Shown here in pieces: positions 54,183 through 61,575 of a stretch of 64,000 bases of DNA (its first letter is position 1; every line of letters begins with the position of its first letter). Under the pieces are notes generated by a model. That model searched no databases. It was not told the DNA's origin and saw nothing but the letters and a program-made list of their open reading frames with translations. This DNA is from CALBZH01 sp964538515 (GTDB lineage: Bacteria > Desulfobacterota > Syntrophobacteria > Syntrophobacterales > Syntrophobacteraceae). The stretch is from contig CAZIEW010000013.1 of NCBI GenBank assembly GCA_964538515.1, forward strand, positions 1 to 64,000, given 5' to 3'. Both the position numbers and the translations under genes were made by a program.

Positions 54183-54604
54183 ACAGCCTCCTTTTTCAGT
54201 TGTGGCTCGTTCACTGCAGCGACCCTTTCCGCTTCGACCAGGACCCTCTCGACCGCACGCCGAATCGTTGCCGCCGGGTGGGTTCTGAGGGTCTTCAAAA
54301 ACGCGATGGCCTCGGGAGCCCGTGAATCCCCCAGGGCTCTTACGGCGGCCAGGGCGAGATAGACGTCCCTTGTTTCTTGCAGGAGCTCGGTAAGGGCTTT
54401 CAACGCGCGCGGATCTTCGGTCTTTCCGAGAAGCCACGCGGCACGGACAGGTGTGCTCGGCTCGGGATGGTGCAGGGCAAGGACAAGCTTTTCAACGCGG
54501 TCCAGAGAATCCCAGAACGCATGAATGTTGAGGCCACACGCGGGACAGAAGACAAAGTCCTCTGAAAAATCCTCCCAGCAGCCGGGGCAAAAGAAATGGA
54601 CCAT
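54179..54604 (-). CDS. zinc-ribbon and HEAT-repeat protein
   Basis: 141 residues. Residues 1-30 are a zinc ribbon (FFCPGCWEDFSEDFVFCPAC, two CPxC pairs); residues 35-130 are two to three HEAT-type repeats (VRAAWLLGKTEDPRALKALT, AALAVRALGDSRAPE-like). Likely a small binding scaffold. GGAGGAGG six bases before ATG 54604. First gene after riboswitch C, translationally coupled to enolase. Confidence 0.78.
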   Translation of the reverse strand: MVHFFCPGCWEDFSEDFVFCPACGLNIHAFWDSLDRVEKLVLALHHPEPSTPVRAAWLLGKTEDPRALKALTELLQETRDVYLALAAVRALGDSRAPEAIAFLKTLRTHPAATIRRAVERVLVEAERVAAVNEPQLKKEAV

Positions 54605-54690
54605 GAACGGCCTCCTCCCGCGATGACACTGGAAGAGCGCGAAGGAACGTGACGGTGCTCCTTGGCCCCTGCCGGTTTAGGCACTGCATC

Positions 54691-54740
54691 GCCAGGAGTC
54701 ATCATCCTCAATGGGCGGTTCCGGTGGACTCCATCACCCC
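54691..54740 (-). promoter_or_regulatory. fluoride riboswitch C (enolase operon)
   Basis: Minus strand: GGTGATGGAGTCCACC, GGAACCGCCC, loop, GATGATGACTCCTGG. P1 GGTG/CACC and the GATGGAGT/ACTCC pairing fit the crcB motif, and it shares long blocks with riboswitch D. The base before TGATGA is A rather than C and P2 is short, so it is a variant. No hairpin with T-run was seen before the gene; a CTCCT..AGGAG hairpin (54692-54699 region with 54656) may act on translation or at a distance. Confidence 0.72.
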
Positions 54741-54820
54741 GTCTGAGCACCAAAAATAAGCACGCCATGCCCCTTAATCCAGCCATGGGGCTTCCCTGTC
54801 CCAGCCCAACCCGGGCGAAA

Positions 54821-56107
54821 TTACCGTTGCGAGGATGCAAACCCAACGCGCAGCAAAGAATCCCGACTGATCATGCCCCTGAATTTGCCGTTCTCGTCAA
54901 CCACCGGAAGCCGCTTGATGGTCCGGTCGAGCATGAGCCGGATGGCCTCCTCGACGGTGGCGTCTTCTCGAATCGTCACGATATCGGTATTCATGACCTC
55001 GGCCGCCGTCCGGGCGCGAAGGAGATCCCTCAATTCCCGGCTCCTCCGGCCCCGTTCCGTGAAGGGCATTTTGCCCGCGAAATAGTCCCATATTCCGGGA
55101 TGGCGGTCGGAGAAGGCGATGAGGAGGTCGCGGTCCGAGATCAGGCCAAGAAACCGTCCGGCCTCGTCCACAACACAAACCCGTTGAATGTCGTTGCAGT
55201 CAATCGTGCGGATCACTTCTTCGATTGGCGTGTCGGGAGCGACGGTGTGCGCGTCCCGGCGCATGATGTCGGAGACGTGCTTCATCCCTTCGACATGAAC
55301 GTTCTGTTTCTCGAAGGCGTGCCAGTTCGGACATTCCCGCATCGCCGAGTAAAATACGTCCACCCGTGAGAGGATCCCGACCAGCTTGCCTTCCCCGTCG
55401 ACCACCGGAAGCCGCTTGACCCCTTTGCTAATCATGCGCTCGACCGCTTCCGTGACCAGTCTGTCCTCCCGGATGATAACGGCGGGCTCGGTCATGACGT
55501 CTTCAGCCCGCTTCTTGGCCAAAACATCGAGAACCGCCCCGATCTTCTCTCGCTCCGACTGTGCCAGGAGGCCCAGCCGCATGGGCATTCCGGCTTTGTA
55601 GATCAGGTCGCTCTGGGCGATGACGCCAACCGGCCGGTTGACCCCGTCGACCACGGGAAGCCCTGTGAACGTCGATGACAAAAGGATGCCGGCCACTTCA
55701 TCCAGAGGCGTGTGGGTGTGGACTTTCTTGGGGTCGGGGGTCATGACCTCGCGGACCCTCGTTTGCCTGGGCAGGAGAAGGCCCCGGGTCTTGTGCGCGA
55801 TCACGTCCACATCGCGAGCGGCGATGATGCCGTCCGTAACCATCGCGTCCACCTTGGAAAGAACGGTGTCGAAGTCAAAAGCCGGCAGGATGATGGTGAT
55901 GCGGATCGGCATGTTGTAAGCAAGAACCTCGATCTGTCCCGTGGCCAACTCACCACTTTCGTAAGAGCCCTCGATGCCGCGCGTCACGATCGTTCTGGCG
56001 GCGATTTTGAGGCCGCTCACCAACTCGACGACGGCACTGTAAAGCGGCCTTCCGCGGACGCGGCTCTCTTCACTGGCAAAGATCTCGATGATCTTGTATC
56101 GAAGCAC
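54821..56107 (-). CDS. DUF190 domain fused to four CBS motifs
   Basis: 428 residues. Residues 1-110 (KIIEIFASEESRVRGRPLYS, IEVLAYNMPIRITIILP) are a DUF190 P-II-like domain; residues 118-425 hold four CBS motifs (VREVMTPDPKKVHTHTPLDE, AEDVMTEPAVIIRED, VSDIMRRDAHTVAPD, AAEVMNTDIVTIRED). Such proteins sense nucleotides. It follows crcB by 13 bases, and DUF190 genes are often beside crcB, so a regulator of the fluoride channel is plausible. Its stop at 54821 lies just before riboswitch C of the next operon. Confidence 0.85.
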   Translation of the reverse strand: MLRYKIIEIFASEESRVRGRPLYSAVVELVSGLKIAARTIVTRGIEGSYESGELATGQIEVLAYNMPIRITIILPAFDFDTVLSKVDAMVTDGIIAARDVDVIAHKTRGLLLPRQTRVREVMTPDPKKVHTHTPLDEVAGILLSSTFTGLPVVDGVNRPVGVIAQSDLIYKAGMPMRLGLLAQSEREKIGAVLDVLAKKRAEDVMTEPAVIIREDRLVTEAVERMISKGVKRLPVVDGEGKLVGILSRVDVFYSAMRECPNWHAFEKQNVHVEGMKHVSDIMRRDAHTVAPDTPIEEVIRTIDCNDIQRVCVVDEAGRFLGLISDRDLLIAFSDRHPGIWDYFAGKMPFTERGRRSRELRDLLRARTAAEVMNTDIVTIREDATVEEAIRLMLDRTIKRLPVVDENGKFRGMISRDSLLRVGFASSQR

Positions 56108-56120
56108 GAAACCGCCCTCC

Positions 56121-56495
56121 CTATTTCAACCGCCCGATCCACATGCCGACAAAAACCAGCGTCGTCCCCAAGACATTGTTGGAGAGGAAGTTCATGAGAG
56201 TCACAAGCTGCTTGTCCGCCCGCGCGGCGTTGACGGTTTCCAGGGCGTAGGTGGAAAAGGTTGTGAGCGCACCCAGGTATCCGGTAACGAAGAAAAGACG
56301 GGCGGAGGGGCTCATGATCGAGAACCCCCTGTCGGCCAAGGTGAAAGCCAAGCCGATGAGAAAACAGCCTGAAAGATTCACGATGAGCGTGCCCCACGGA
56401 AACCGGGCTCCAAAAAGAGCCGCCGCAAGCAGGGAAATGCCATACCGAGAGAGCGCTCCGAGGCTCCCCCCCGCCATTACCAACAGGATCTTCAT
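56121..56495 (-). CDS. crcB: fluoride channel Fluc/CrcB
   Basis: 124 residues, the normal length of Fluc channels, with four membrane helices. GGSLGALSRYG, GTLIVNLSGCFLIGL and GYLGALTTFSTY carry the conserved Arg, Asn, Thr and Phe residues of the fluoride pore. It dimerises and exports fluoride. Start ATG 56495 is set by family alignment; the frame is open further upstream with a basic stretch from ATG 56666, which would add 57 residues. Lies between uspA-like and DUF190-CBS genes in the operon behind riboswitch D. Confidence 0.95.
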   Translation of the reverse strand: MKILLVMAGGSLGALSRYGISLLAAALFGARFPWGTLIVNLSGCFLIGLAFTLADRGFSIMSPSARLFFVTGYLGALTTFSTYALETVNAARADKQLVTLMNFLSNNVLGTTLVFVGMWIGRLK

Positions 56496-56677
56496 CGGCC
56501 ATCCATCAGCATGAAAAAACGTTCGCAGTCGATCGAGCGTAGGTCGTATCGAGAGGAGCTTGCTCTTGATTCGATCCAGGCTCAGCGGGCGAGTGCGCCC
56601 GGTCTCCCGAGCACGAGCCGGGGAACGTCGAGCCCGCCTGCCGATCTTGGGTCTTTTTCGCTTCATGGCCACCCGAT

Positions 56678-57094
56678 CTATCGAACGACCACGACCGTGC
56701 AGTGCGCGTAGCTCAACACCCGCTTGGCTACCGAGCCGAGAAGCCATCGCTGCATGAAGCTCTCCCCGCGATGCCCCATCACGATGGTATCTACCCCTTC
56801 TTCGGTGGCCAAGTGTACGATTTGCTCGGCCGGATGTCCGACCCGCACCCTATAAGAGGCTTCGATCTTCAGCGCTTCGGCCTGCTCTTTCATGCATTTG
56901 AAGTGTCCCTCGTAGTACTCCGTGGCGGTTTCGAGCACGGCCTCAAGCTCCACGGCGACAGGGGGCTCGGGAGGGCGTGCCACGGAGAGCACGATCATCT
57001 TTGCCGAGTATTTGGAGGCCATGTCCAAGGCGAGCTGGTACGCTTTCTCCGACTGCTTGGACCCGTCGTAGGCAACGAGGAGTTTACTGATCAT
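56678..57094 (-). CDS. universal stress protein UspA family
   Basis: 138 residues: LLVAYDGSKQSEKAYQLALD at the N-terminus and VDTIVMGHRGESFMQRWLLG, SVAKRVLSYAHCTVVVVR at the C-terminus give the ATP-binding Usp pattern (G-x-H-R-G-x9-G-S). ATG 57094 overlaps the antiporter gene by 11 bases. Universal stress proteins are a reported fluoride riboswitch target, and the operon starts with one. Confidence 0.9.
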   Translation of the reverse strand: MISKLLVAYDGSKQSEKAYQLALDMASKYSAKMIVLSVARPPEPPVAVELEAVLETATEYYEGHFKCMKEQAEALKIEASYRVRVGHPAEQIVHLATEEGVDTIVMGHRGESFMQRWLLGSVAKRVLSYAHCTVVVVR

Positions 57095-58334
57095 AGGACA
57101 CTTCTCCTTTCATGACCGGCTGAGCGCCGTCAGGATTAGATGTGACGGCTCCCGCCTTGTCGTTTACAGTCTTCCTTCCCATGCCCGCATCCAGAAGATG
57201 CCTGGGGAGATAGAACGCATTGGCAATCAAGGTGGGAACGACGGCACTCGCCACGACGGCTGCAATTAGAAACGAATATTGAGCCGTGCTGATAATGTTA
57301 TGGGAGAGACCGAAGAGAGCGGAAATGCTGCCGAAAGTCAAACCGGTCGACATGAGAAGGGTCGTGTACATGCCTTCCTTCCCAGGAGTCTTGTAGAACC
57401 TGGTTACCGGGTAGACCGCCGCAAGCTTGGTTGCCATTTTGGCAAGCAGAAGAGCCAGAAAGACCCCATATCCCGCGATGAGGGTGGGGACCGATACAAA
57501 CGATCCAGCCCGTATGAAATAGAAAGGTGTGAGCAGTCCGAAGGTGAGTGTCCTCAGGCGGCGAATCAGGACGTGGTCTTTCCCGACTGTTCCGGCCAGA
57601 ACCATGCCGATAATATAGGCCGGGAGTACCGCCTCACTTTCCGCCCACCCCGCGAGCCCTCCCATCCCGAAGAGGCACAGCAGCAAGAATTTAGCCTCCA
57701 GTTCAGAGGGACGGCCTCCGTATCGCTTGAAGAATCGGGGTGTTACATACGGAAGCGCGATGAATACGGGGATGCTCGCGCCCACGAAGATCAGGGTCCT
57801 CACGGTGAAGGGAGAAAAGATCAGCCCAAGGGCGAGAACCGTTCCCAGGTCGTTGATGAAGCAACCGGCTAACACCGTCTTCCCGAAGGTCGTGGCATTG
57901 AGACCCGTTTCGAGCATGACGGCGTAAACCACCGCGACGGATGTTGTGGAAAGAGCGACCCCTGCCAACCAGCTTGCCCGAGCGTCCCAGCCGAGGCCGT
58001 AATACGCGATGGCCGCGCATCCAAGAAAGGGAGCGGCAAAGCCTGCCATCCCTAGCGCAGTCGCCTCCTGCCATTTCTTCTTGAAAACATCCGGGTCGAG
58101 CTCGGCACCCGCCAGGAACGTGAGAATGATGGCCCCGGTGCCAGACAGAAACTTGACCCAGGGCTCATTGGCCGCGAGGACAGTGCCCCCTGCCAACGCA
58201 CCGATGATCAGCTGGGCAACCGTTCCGACGACAATCTCGGAGAGCGCCGTCGCAATTTTGAGCCAGATGGAGAGGAGAGTGGCGAGCAGCGCCAGTCCCA
58301 GCCACAGGGTCGCAAGCATCCACGTTTCCGTCAT
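57084..58334 (-). CDS. CPA2-type cation/proton antiporter
   Basis: 416 residues with 12 hydrophobic segments. LTFLAGAELDPDVFKKKWQE (discontinuous helix with Glu/Asp), AGVALSTTSVAVVYAVM, AGCFINDLGTVLALG and FYFIRAGSFVS match KefB/NapA-like antiporters. There is no C-terminal RCK domain. ND in FINDLG and the GAELDPD acidic residues are present. ATG 58334 has GAGGAG eight bases upstream. First gene behind riboswitch D and its terminator, so likely induced by fluoride to restore ion or pH balance. Confidence 0.86.
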   Translation of the reverse strand: MTETWMLATLWLGLALLATLLSIWLKIATALSEIVVGTVAQLIIGALAGGTVLAANEPWVKFLSGTGAIILTFLAGAELDPDVFKKKWQEATALGMAGFAAPFLGCAAIAYYGLGWDARASWLAGVALSTTSVAVVYAVMLETGLNATTFGKTVLAGCFINDLGTVLALGLIFSPFTVRTLIFVGASIPVFIALPYVTPRFFKRYGGRPSELEAKFLLLCLFGMGGLAGWAESEAVLPAYIIGMVLAGTVGKDHVLIRRLRTLTFGLLTPFYFIRAGSFVSVPTLIAGYGVFLALLLAKMATKLAAVYPVTRFYKTPGKEGMYTTLLMSTGLTFGSISALFGLSHNIISTAQYSFLIAAVVASAVVPTLIANAFYLPRHLLDAGMGRKTVNDKAGAVTSNPDGAQPVMKGEVSYDQ

Positions 58335-58456
58335 CGGGGCATCTCCTCGAAGATGTTTGTGCGGACGTCCAACTGGAGGAGACGACAGCGTCTCGTACGC
58401 GCCTCCTCGTCCCATCAGGCCTTCACTGTCGGGTTGAATCCAGTCTCTGCGGACAC

Positions 58457-58493
58457 AAAAAAGCCCCTGGAGGCGTTTCGTCCCTGCAGGAGC
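58457..58493 (-). terminator. intrinsic terminator behind riboswitch D
   Basis: On the minus strand GCTCCTG pairs with CAGGGGC (58487-58493, 58463-58469), extended by AGG/CCT, and six U follow. It stands between riboswitch D and the antiporter gene. Confidence 0.8.
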
Positions 58494-58546
58494 ACTGTTC
58501 ATCATCAGCGGTTGCTCCCACCGGGCACGAAACCGTCCCTGCCCTG

Positions 58547-58597
58547 GTAGGAGTCATCAGCCATTGCCGGCGGTTATAAGGTGGACTCCATCACCGT
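58547..58597 (-). promoter_or_regulatory. fluoride riboswitch D (antiporter-usp-crcB operon)
   Basis: Minus strand: CGGTGATGGAGTCCACC, TTATAACCGCC, loop, GGCTGATGACTCCTACC. P1 GGTG/CACC, P2 GCC/GGC and GATGGAGT/ACTCC are all present, a close fit to the crcB-motif consensus. It controls the operon that contains crcB itself. Confidence 0.9.
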
Positions 58598-58621
58598 TGT
58601 CTCTCAAGGTTATGGATCGAA

Positions 58622-58650
58622 TGTCTACCAGAAAGGGGACGCCGGTTCAA
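58622..58650 (-). promoter_or_regulatory. promoter of the riboswitch D transcript
   Basis: TTGAAC (58650-58645), 17-base spacer, TAGACA (58627-58622) on the minus strand. The -10 is weak, but transcription would begin about 15 bases before the aptamer. Confidence 0.4.
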
Positions 58651-58671
58651 GCTTCTGTGTCGTTCAGAAGG

Positions 58672-58699
58672 TTGACAAAAGCATCATCTTGAGTCTAAA
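58672..58699 (+). promoter_or_regulatory. promoter of the riboswitch E transcript
   Basis: TTGACA (58672-58677), 16-base spacer, TCTAAA (58694-58699). The start would fall near 58706, ten bases before the aptamer. It diverges from the riboswitch D promoter. Confidence 0.6.
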
Positions 58700-58716
58700 T
58701 GAGCTTACAATCGCAT

Positions 58717-58780
58717 GGCGATGAGGTTCGCCGTAACCGCTTTGCTCCCCGCCCCGGGGCCGAGCTGATGACCTCTACTT
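58717..58780 (+). promoter_or_regulatory. fluoride riboswitch E (dynamin-like GTPase)
   Basis: GGCGATGAGGTTCGCC, GTAACCGCT, an extended P2 with a CCCC/GGGG hairpin, then AGCTGATGACCTCTACTTC. P1 GGCGA/TCGCC and GATGAGGT/ACCTC are complete. Very good match to the crcB motif. Confidence 0.9.
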
Positions 58781-58807
58781 CAGTTGCTGAGGTGGAGGTT
58801 TTTTTTT
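58771..58807 (+). terminator. intrinsic terminator overlapping riboswitch E
   Basis: ACCTCTACTTCAG pairs with CTGAGGTGGAGGT (with small mismatches) and nine T follow. The 5' arm is the 3' strand of the aptamer, so the two structures compete. Confidence 0.9.
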
Positions 58808-59003
58808 GCCTTCAAGGCCGGCAACGTGCCGAGAAACCTCAGCACAGGAAATGCGGCAAGATCAGGGTCGGTGGTCGACACGGGGAACCTCACTCTCGAT
58901 GTGCGGAGAGAGGATCGCAGGATATTGGTGAATAGGTTGGACCGCGGACGAATGCATGTGAACGACTGCCCATACAGAACCTTCATGCGAAGCGAGGTGG
59001 CCC

Positions 59004-60752
59004 ATGCTCCAGTACAGCCAAGTGAAGGACGACATCCATGCAGCAATCGAACAGCTTTCGGGGTATGTGCGCGATGAAACCGCTAGGTCTCTGGCGAACG
59101 TCAAGGCGAAGCTGGACGAGGAAGCCTTCAACCTGGTCATTCTCGGCCAGTTCAAGCGAGGGAAATCCACCTTCATCAATGCTCTCCTGGGGGAGAGCAT
59201 TCTTCCTACGGCGATCGTTCCCCTGACCTCGGTTGTCACGATTCTCCGCTACGGACCCGAGCTCAAGATCGAGGTCCGATTTCTGGACGATCGACATGAG
59301 GGGATCAGCTTGTCCGACCTCCCGTCTTATATTACCGAGCGTGGCAATCCGCAGAACAAGAAGAGCGTGAAGGAGGTGACGGTCTTCTACCCGTCCGAAT
59401 ACCTGAAGGGTGGCGTTCGCATCATCGACACTCCCGGTGTCGGCTCTGTCTATCGGCACAACACCGATGTGGCCTACAGCTACCTCCCTTACGTAGATGC
59501 GGGGATCTTCATCGTCTCGGCCGACCCGCCCCTCTCGGAGAGCGAGCACCAGTTCCTGAAAGACATCCGCGGGTTTGTTGACAAGCTGTTTTTCGCGCTG
59601 AACAAGATCGACCAAGTGAGCGACGCAGACCGTCAGGAATCGCTCGAATTCACGGCGCGGGTCCTTGAGCAGGTTTTGGGCGTTGGAGCGGTCAAGATCT
59701 ATCCCCTGTCCGCGAGGTGGGCGCTGGAGGCCAAGAAGGGCGGGAATGGAGCGCAGCTCGAGCAGAGTCTGCTCCCCGTCTTCGAGCAGCGGCTGCAGGA
59801 GTTCATGGTTCATGAAAAAGGCAAGGTGTTCTTGAAGTCCGTTGTGAACAGCCTGCTCAAGCTGATCTCGGATGAAACCATCTCCTTCAAGCTCGAGCAG
59901 GAGGCGATCAAGCTTCCCCTGCAAGAGCTGACGGCCAAAATCGCACGTTTCGAAGAAGAAATGAAAACCGTAGCCCAGGACCGGGAGCACAACCAGTATC
60001 TCCTGAGTGGGCACTTGAAAAAGCTCGCCTCCCTCCTGGAAACCGAGATGACGACCTATCGAAAAGAAAGCATCCCCGTTCTGCAGCGGGAGATCGAGGA
60101 AGAATACCGTCGCAGGGAGCGTCAGGGCGGGGGGAGCCTCCGAGAAGAGCTGGAGACGTTCCTCTTCGAGAGGATCCGGGAGTTGTTCACCGTCTGGAGA
60201 CAGCAGCTCACCGAAAAGATCTCGTCCGAGCTCGAGGAGGTCCACGGCTGGTTTGCAGCTCGAGCCAATGAAACGACCGAGCGGATCCTGCTGCTCACGA
60301 GCGATATCTTCGATCTCAAGCTCAAGCCTTTCACCGCCGTCGAGCCGCTGAGCAAGAAGAGCGAGTTCTATTTCATGTTCAAAGACGATCCGGTTGGGCT
60401 GGAGCTGGTGCAGCTCGCCGCGACGTCGGCATTGCCTCGGTTCATCGCGAAGAAGGTCGTCTTGAACAAGATGCTGGAGACGGCGTCGGAGCTCGTCGGT
60501 CGGCACTGCGGCCGGATACGCTACGACCTGGTCCAGCGCCTCGAGAAGACCGTTCGTGAATTCCAGCATGCCTTGAACGAGAAGATCGACATGACCCTCG
60601 AAGGCATCCGGATTTCGTTTGAAAAAGCCTTGAGCCTCAAGCAAGAGGGGACAGTGAACGTCGATCGAAATCTGAGCGAGCTTTCGGGGAAGCTCGACGC
60701 GATCTCGCGCCTGCGAGACCGCTTGCTGGAGCTGAGTGCTGCGATCGAGTGA
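59004..60752 (+). CDS. dynamin-like GTPase
   Basis: 582 residues. Dynamin-type GTPase domain in the first 230: GQFKRGKSTFINALLG (P-loop near 49), LPTAIVPLTSVVTILRYG (switch I), RIIDTPGVGSVYRH (DxPG) and FFALNKIDQVSD (NKxD). The rest is helical with coiled coils, no transmembrane helix but possible membrane-contact surfaces. Bacterial dynamin-like proteins remodel membranes and usually act in pairs; the second one here is the gene at 51665. GAGGTGG precedes ATG 59004. Controlled by riboswitch E. Confidence 0.9.
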   Translation: MLQYSQVKDDIHAAIEQLSGYVRDETARSLANVKAKLDEEAFNLVILGQFKRGKSTFINALLGESILPTAIVPLTSVVTILRYGPELKIEVRFLDDRHEGISLSDLPSYITERGNPQNKKSVKEVTVFYPSEYLKGGVRIIDTPGVGSVYRHNTDVAYSYLPYVDAGIFIVSADPPLSESEHQFLKDIRGFVDKLFFALNKIDQVSDADRQESLEFTARVLEQVLGVGAVKIYPLSARWALEAKKGGNGAQLEQSLLPVFEQRLQEFMVHEKGKVFLKSVVNSLLKLISDETISFKLEQEAIKLPLQELTAKIARFEEEMKTVAQDREHNQYLLSGHLKKLASLLETEMTTYRKESIPVLQREIEEEYRRRERQGGGSLREELETFLFERIRELFTVWRQQLTEKISSELEEVHGWFAARANETTERILLLTSDIFDLKLKPFTAVEPLSKKSEFYFMFKDDPVGLELVQLAATSALPRFIAKKVVLNKMLETASELVGRHCGRIRYDLVQRLEKTVREFQHALNEKIDMTLEGIRISFEKALSLKQEGTVNVDRNLSELSGKLDAISRLRDRLLELSAAIE

Positions 60753-60809
60753 GAAGCCCGTTGCAGCACGCGTTCACACGTCATCGCACGGGGGCATGGG
60801 AAGGGGGCC

Positions 60810-61020
60810 ATGCGCATCCTTTTTTTCGGAGACATCCACGGGAATGCCTACGCTCTGGACGCATGCCTCAAGCACATGAGCGAAATTCGTGGTGGTCCAC
60901 CACAGATAGGCTCTCCTCCCCGAATCGGATGCTCCTCCGACCATCGAGTGTTTCAACGGTCTGGATGAAGTGGCCCTGGAGGGGTGCATGGACCGGTTGA
61001 AGACGCTCTTCCAAGCGACT
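60810..61020 (+). pseudogene. metallophosphoesterase remnant
   Basis: ATG 60810 opens MRILFFGDIHGNAYALDACL, the first metal motif (GDIHGN) of YfcE/ApaH-like phosphoesterases, then the frame breaks after about 35 residues. Another frame nearby reads EVALEGCMDRLKTLFQ, like a C-terminal end. The central part is missing, so this is a deleted, decayed gene. The rest of 60753-61242 shows no other gene. Confidence 0.5.
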
Positions 61021-61242
61021 CATTTTCAGTGGACACGATCGTGTGTCGGCAGTCTGTTGTACTCATGCAGTGAGGCTTTATCTTCTTTTTCCCGCACAAG
61101 CAGTTCTGTCCCCCAAATAGTGTGCTCAGGTGCTGTGACATCGGTGTGTCTAAGATCGCTTGCAAAGGGATCCATAAAGCGAGATGATCCGGACTCTTCG
61201 GAAACGGTTGATCAGCGCGGAACCCGAGTCGACGGGGGCTCA

Positions 61243-61512
61243 TTGAAGGCCAGATCGCTGTGTAGCATTGTTGTTCTCTCTTTGTTTTTCCTTTTGACCG
61301 GGCTGATTGTCCTGTCCCCATCGGCAGGCTTCCTGCTCCTCGTCCTGGCGGCACTGGCAGCGGCAATCCCTGCCTTGGCGGGACGAGGAACGCTGCGTAT
61401 CATTGCGATAATACTCTTGTTGCTATCGATTACCTTCGGCGTGGTGACCTTGCCGCACTGCCGAAGCGAGCAGCGGATCTTTCTCCAAAGGGGCAAGGAA
61501 TTGAGCAGATAG
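61243..61512 (+). CDS. small membrane protein
   Basis: 89 residues from a TTG at 61243 (GGGGG just upstream). Two to three hydrophobic segments, SIVVLSLFFLLTGLIVLSPS and LLLVLAALAAAIPALAGRGT then IIAIILLLLSITFGVV, and a basic C-terminus. No family recognised. The frame is open upstream into the phosphoesterase remnant, so the start is uncertain. Confidence 0.45.
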   Translation: MKARSLCSIVVLSLFFLLTGLIVLSPSAGFLLLVLAALAAAIPALAGRGTLRIIAIILLLLSITFGVVTLPHCRSEQRIFLQRGKELSR

Positions 61513-61575
61513 TCCGCTGGGTTTCGCGGAGCCGGTTCGGAACTTTTTTACAGCTGATTTGTCAAAGGTGATTGA

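Noticed and set aside
52098..54362. 754-codon plus-strand open frame
   Set aside because: Shadow of enolase and the PGA-hydrolase-like gene; the long open length comes from GC-rich codon bias.
58983..60644. 553-codon minus-strand open frame
   Set aside because: Antisense to the dynamin-like GTPase; leucine/glutamine-rich artefact.
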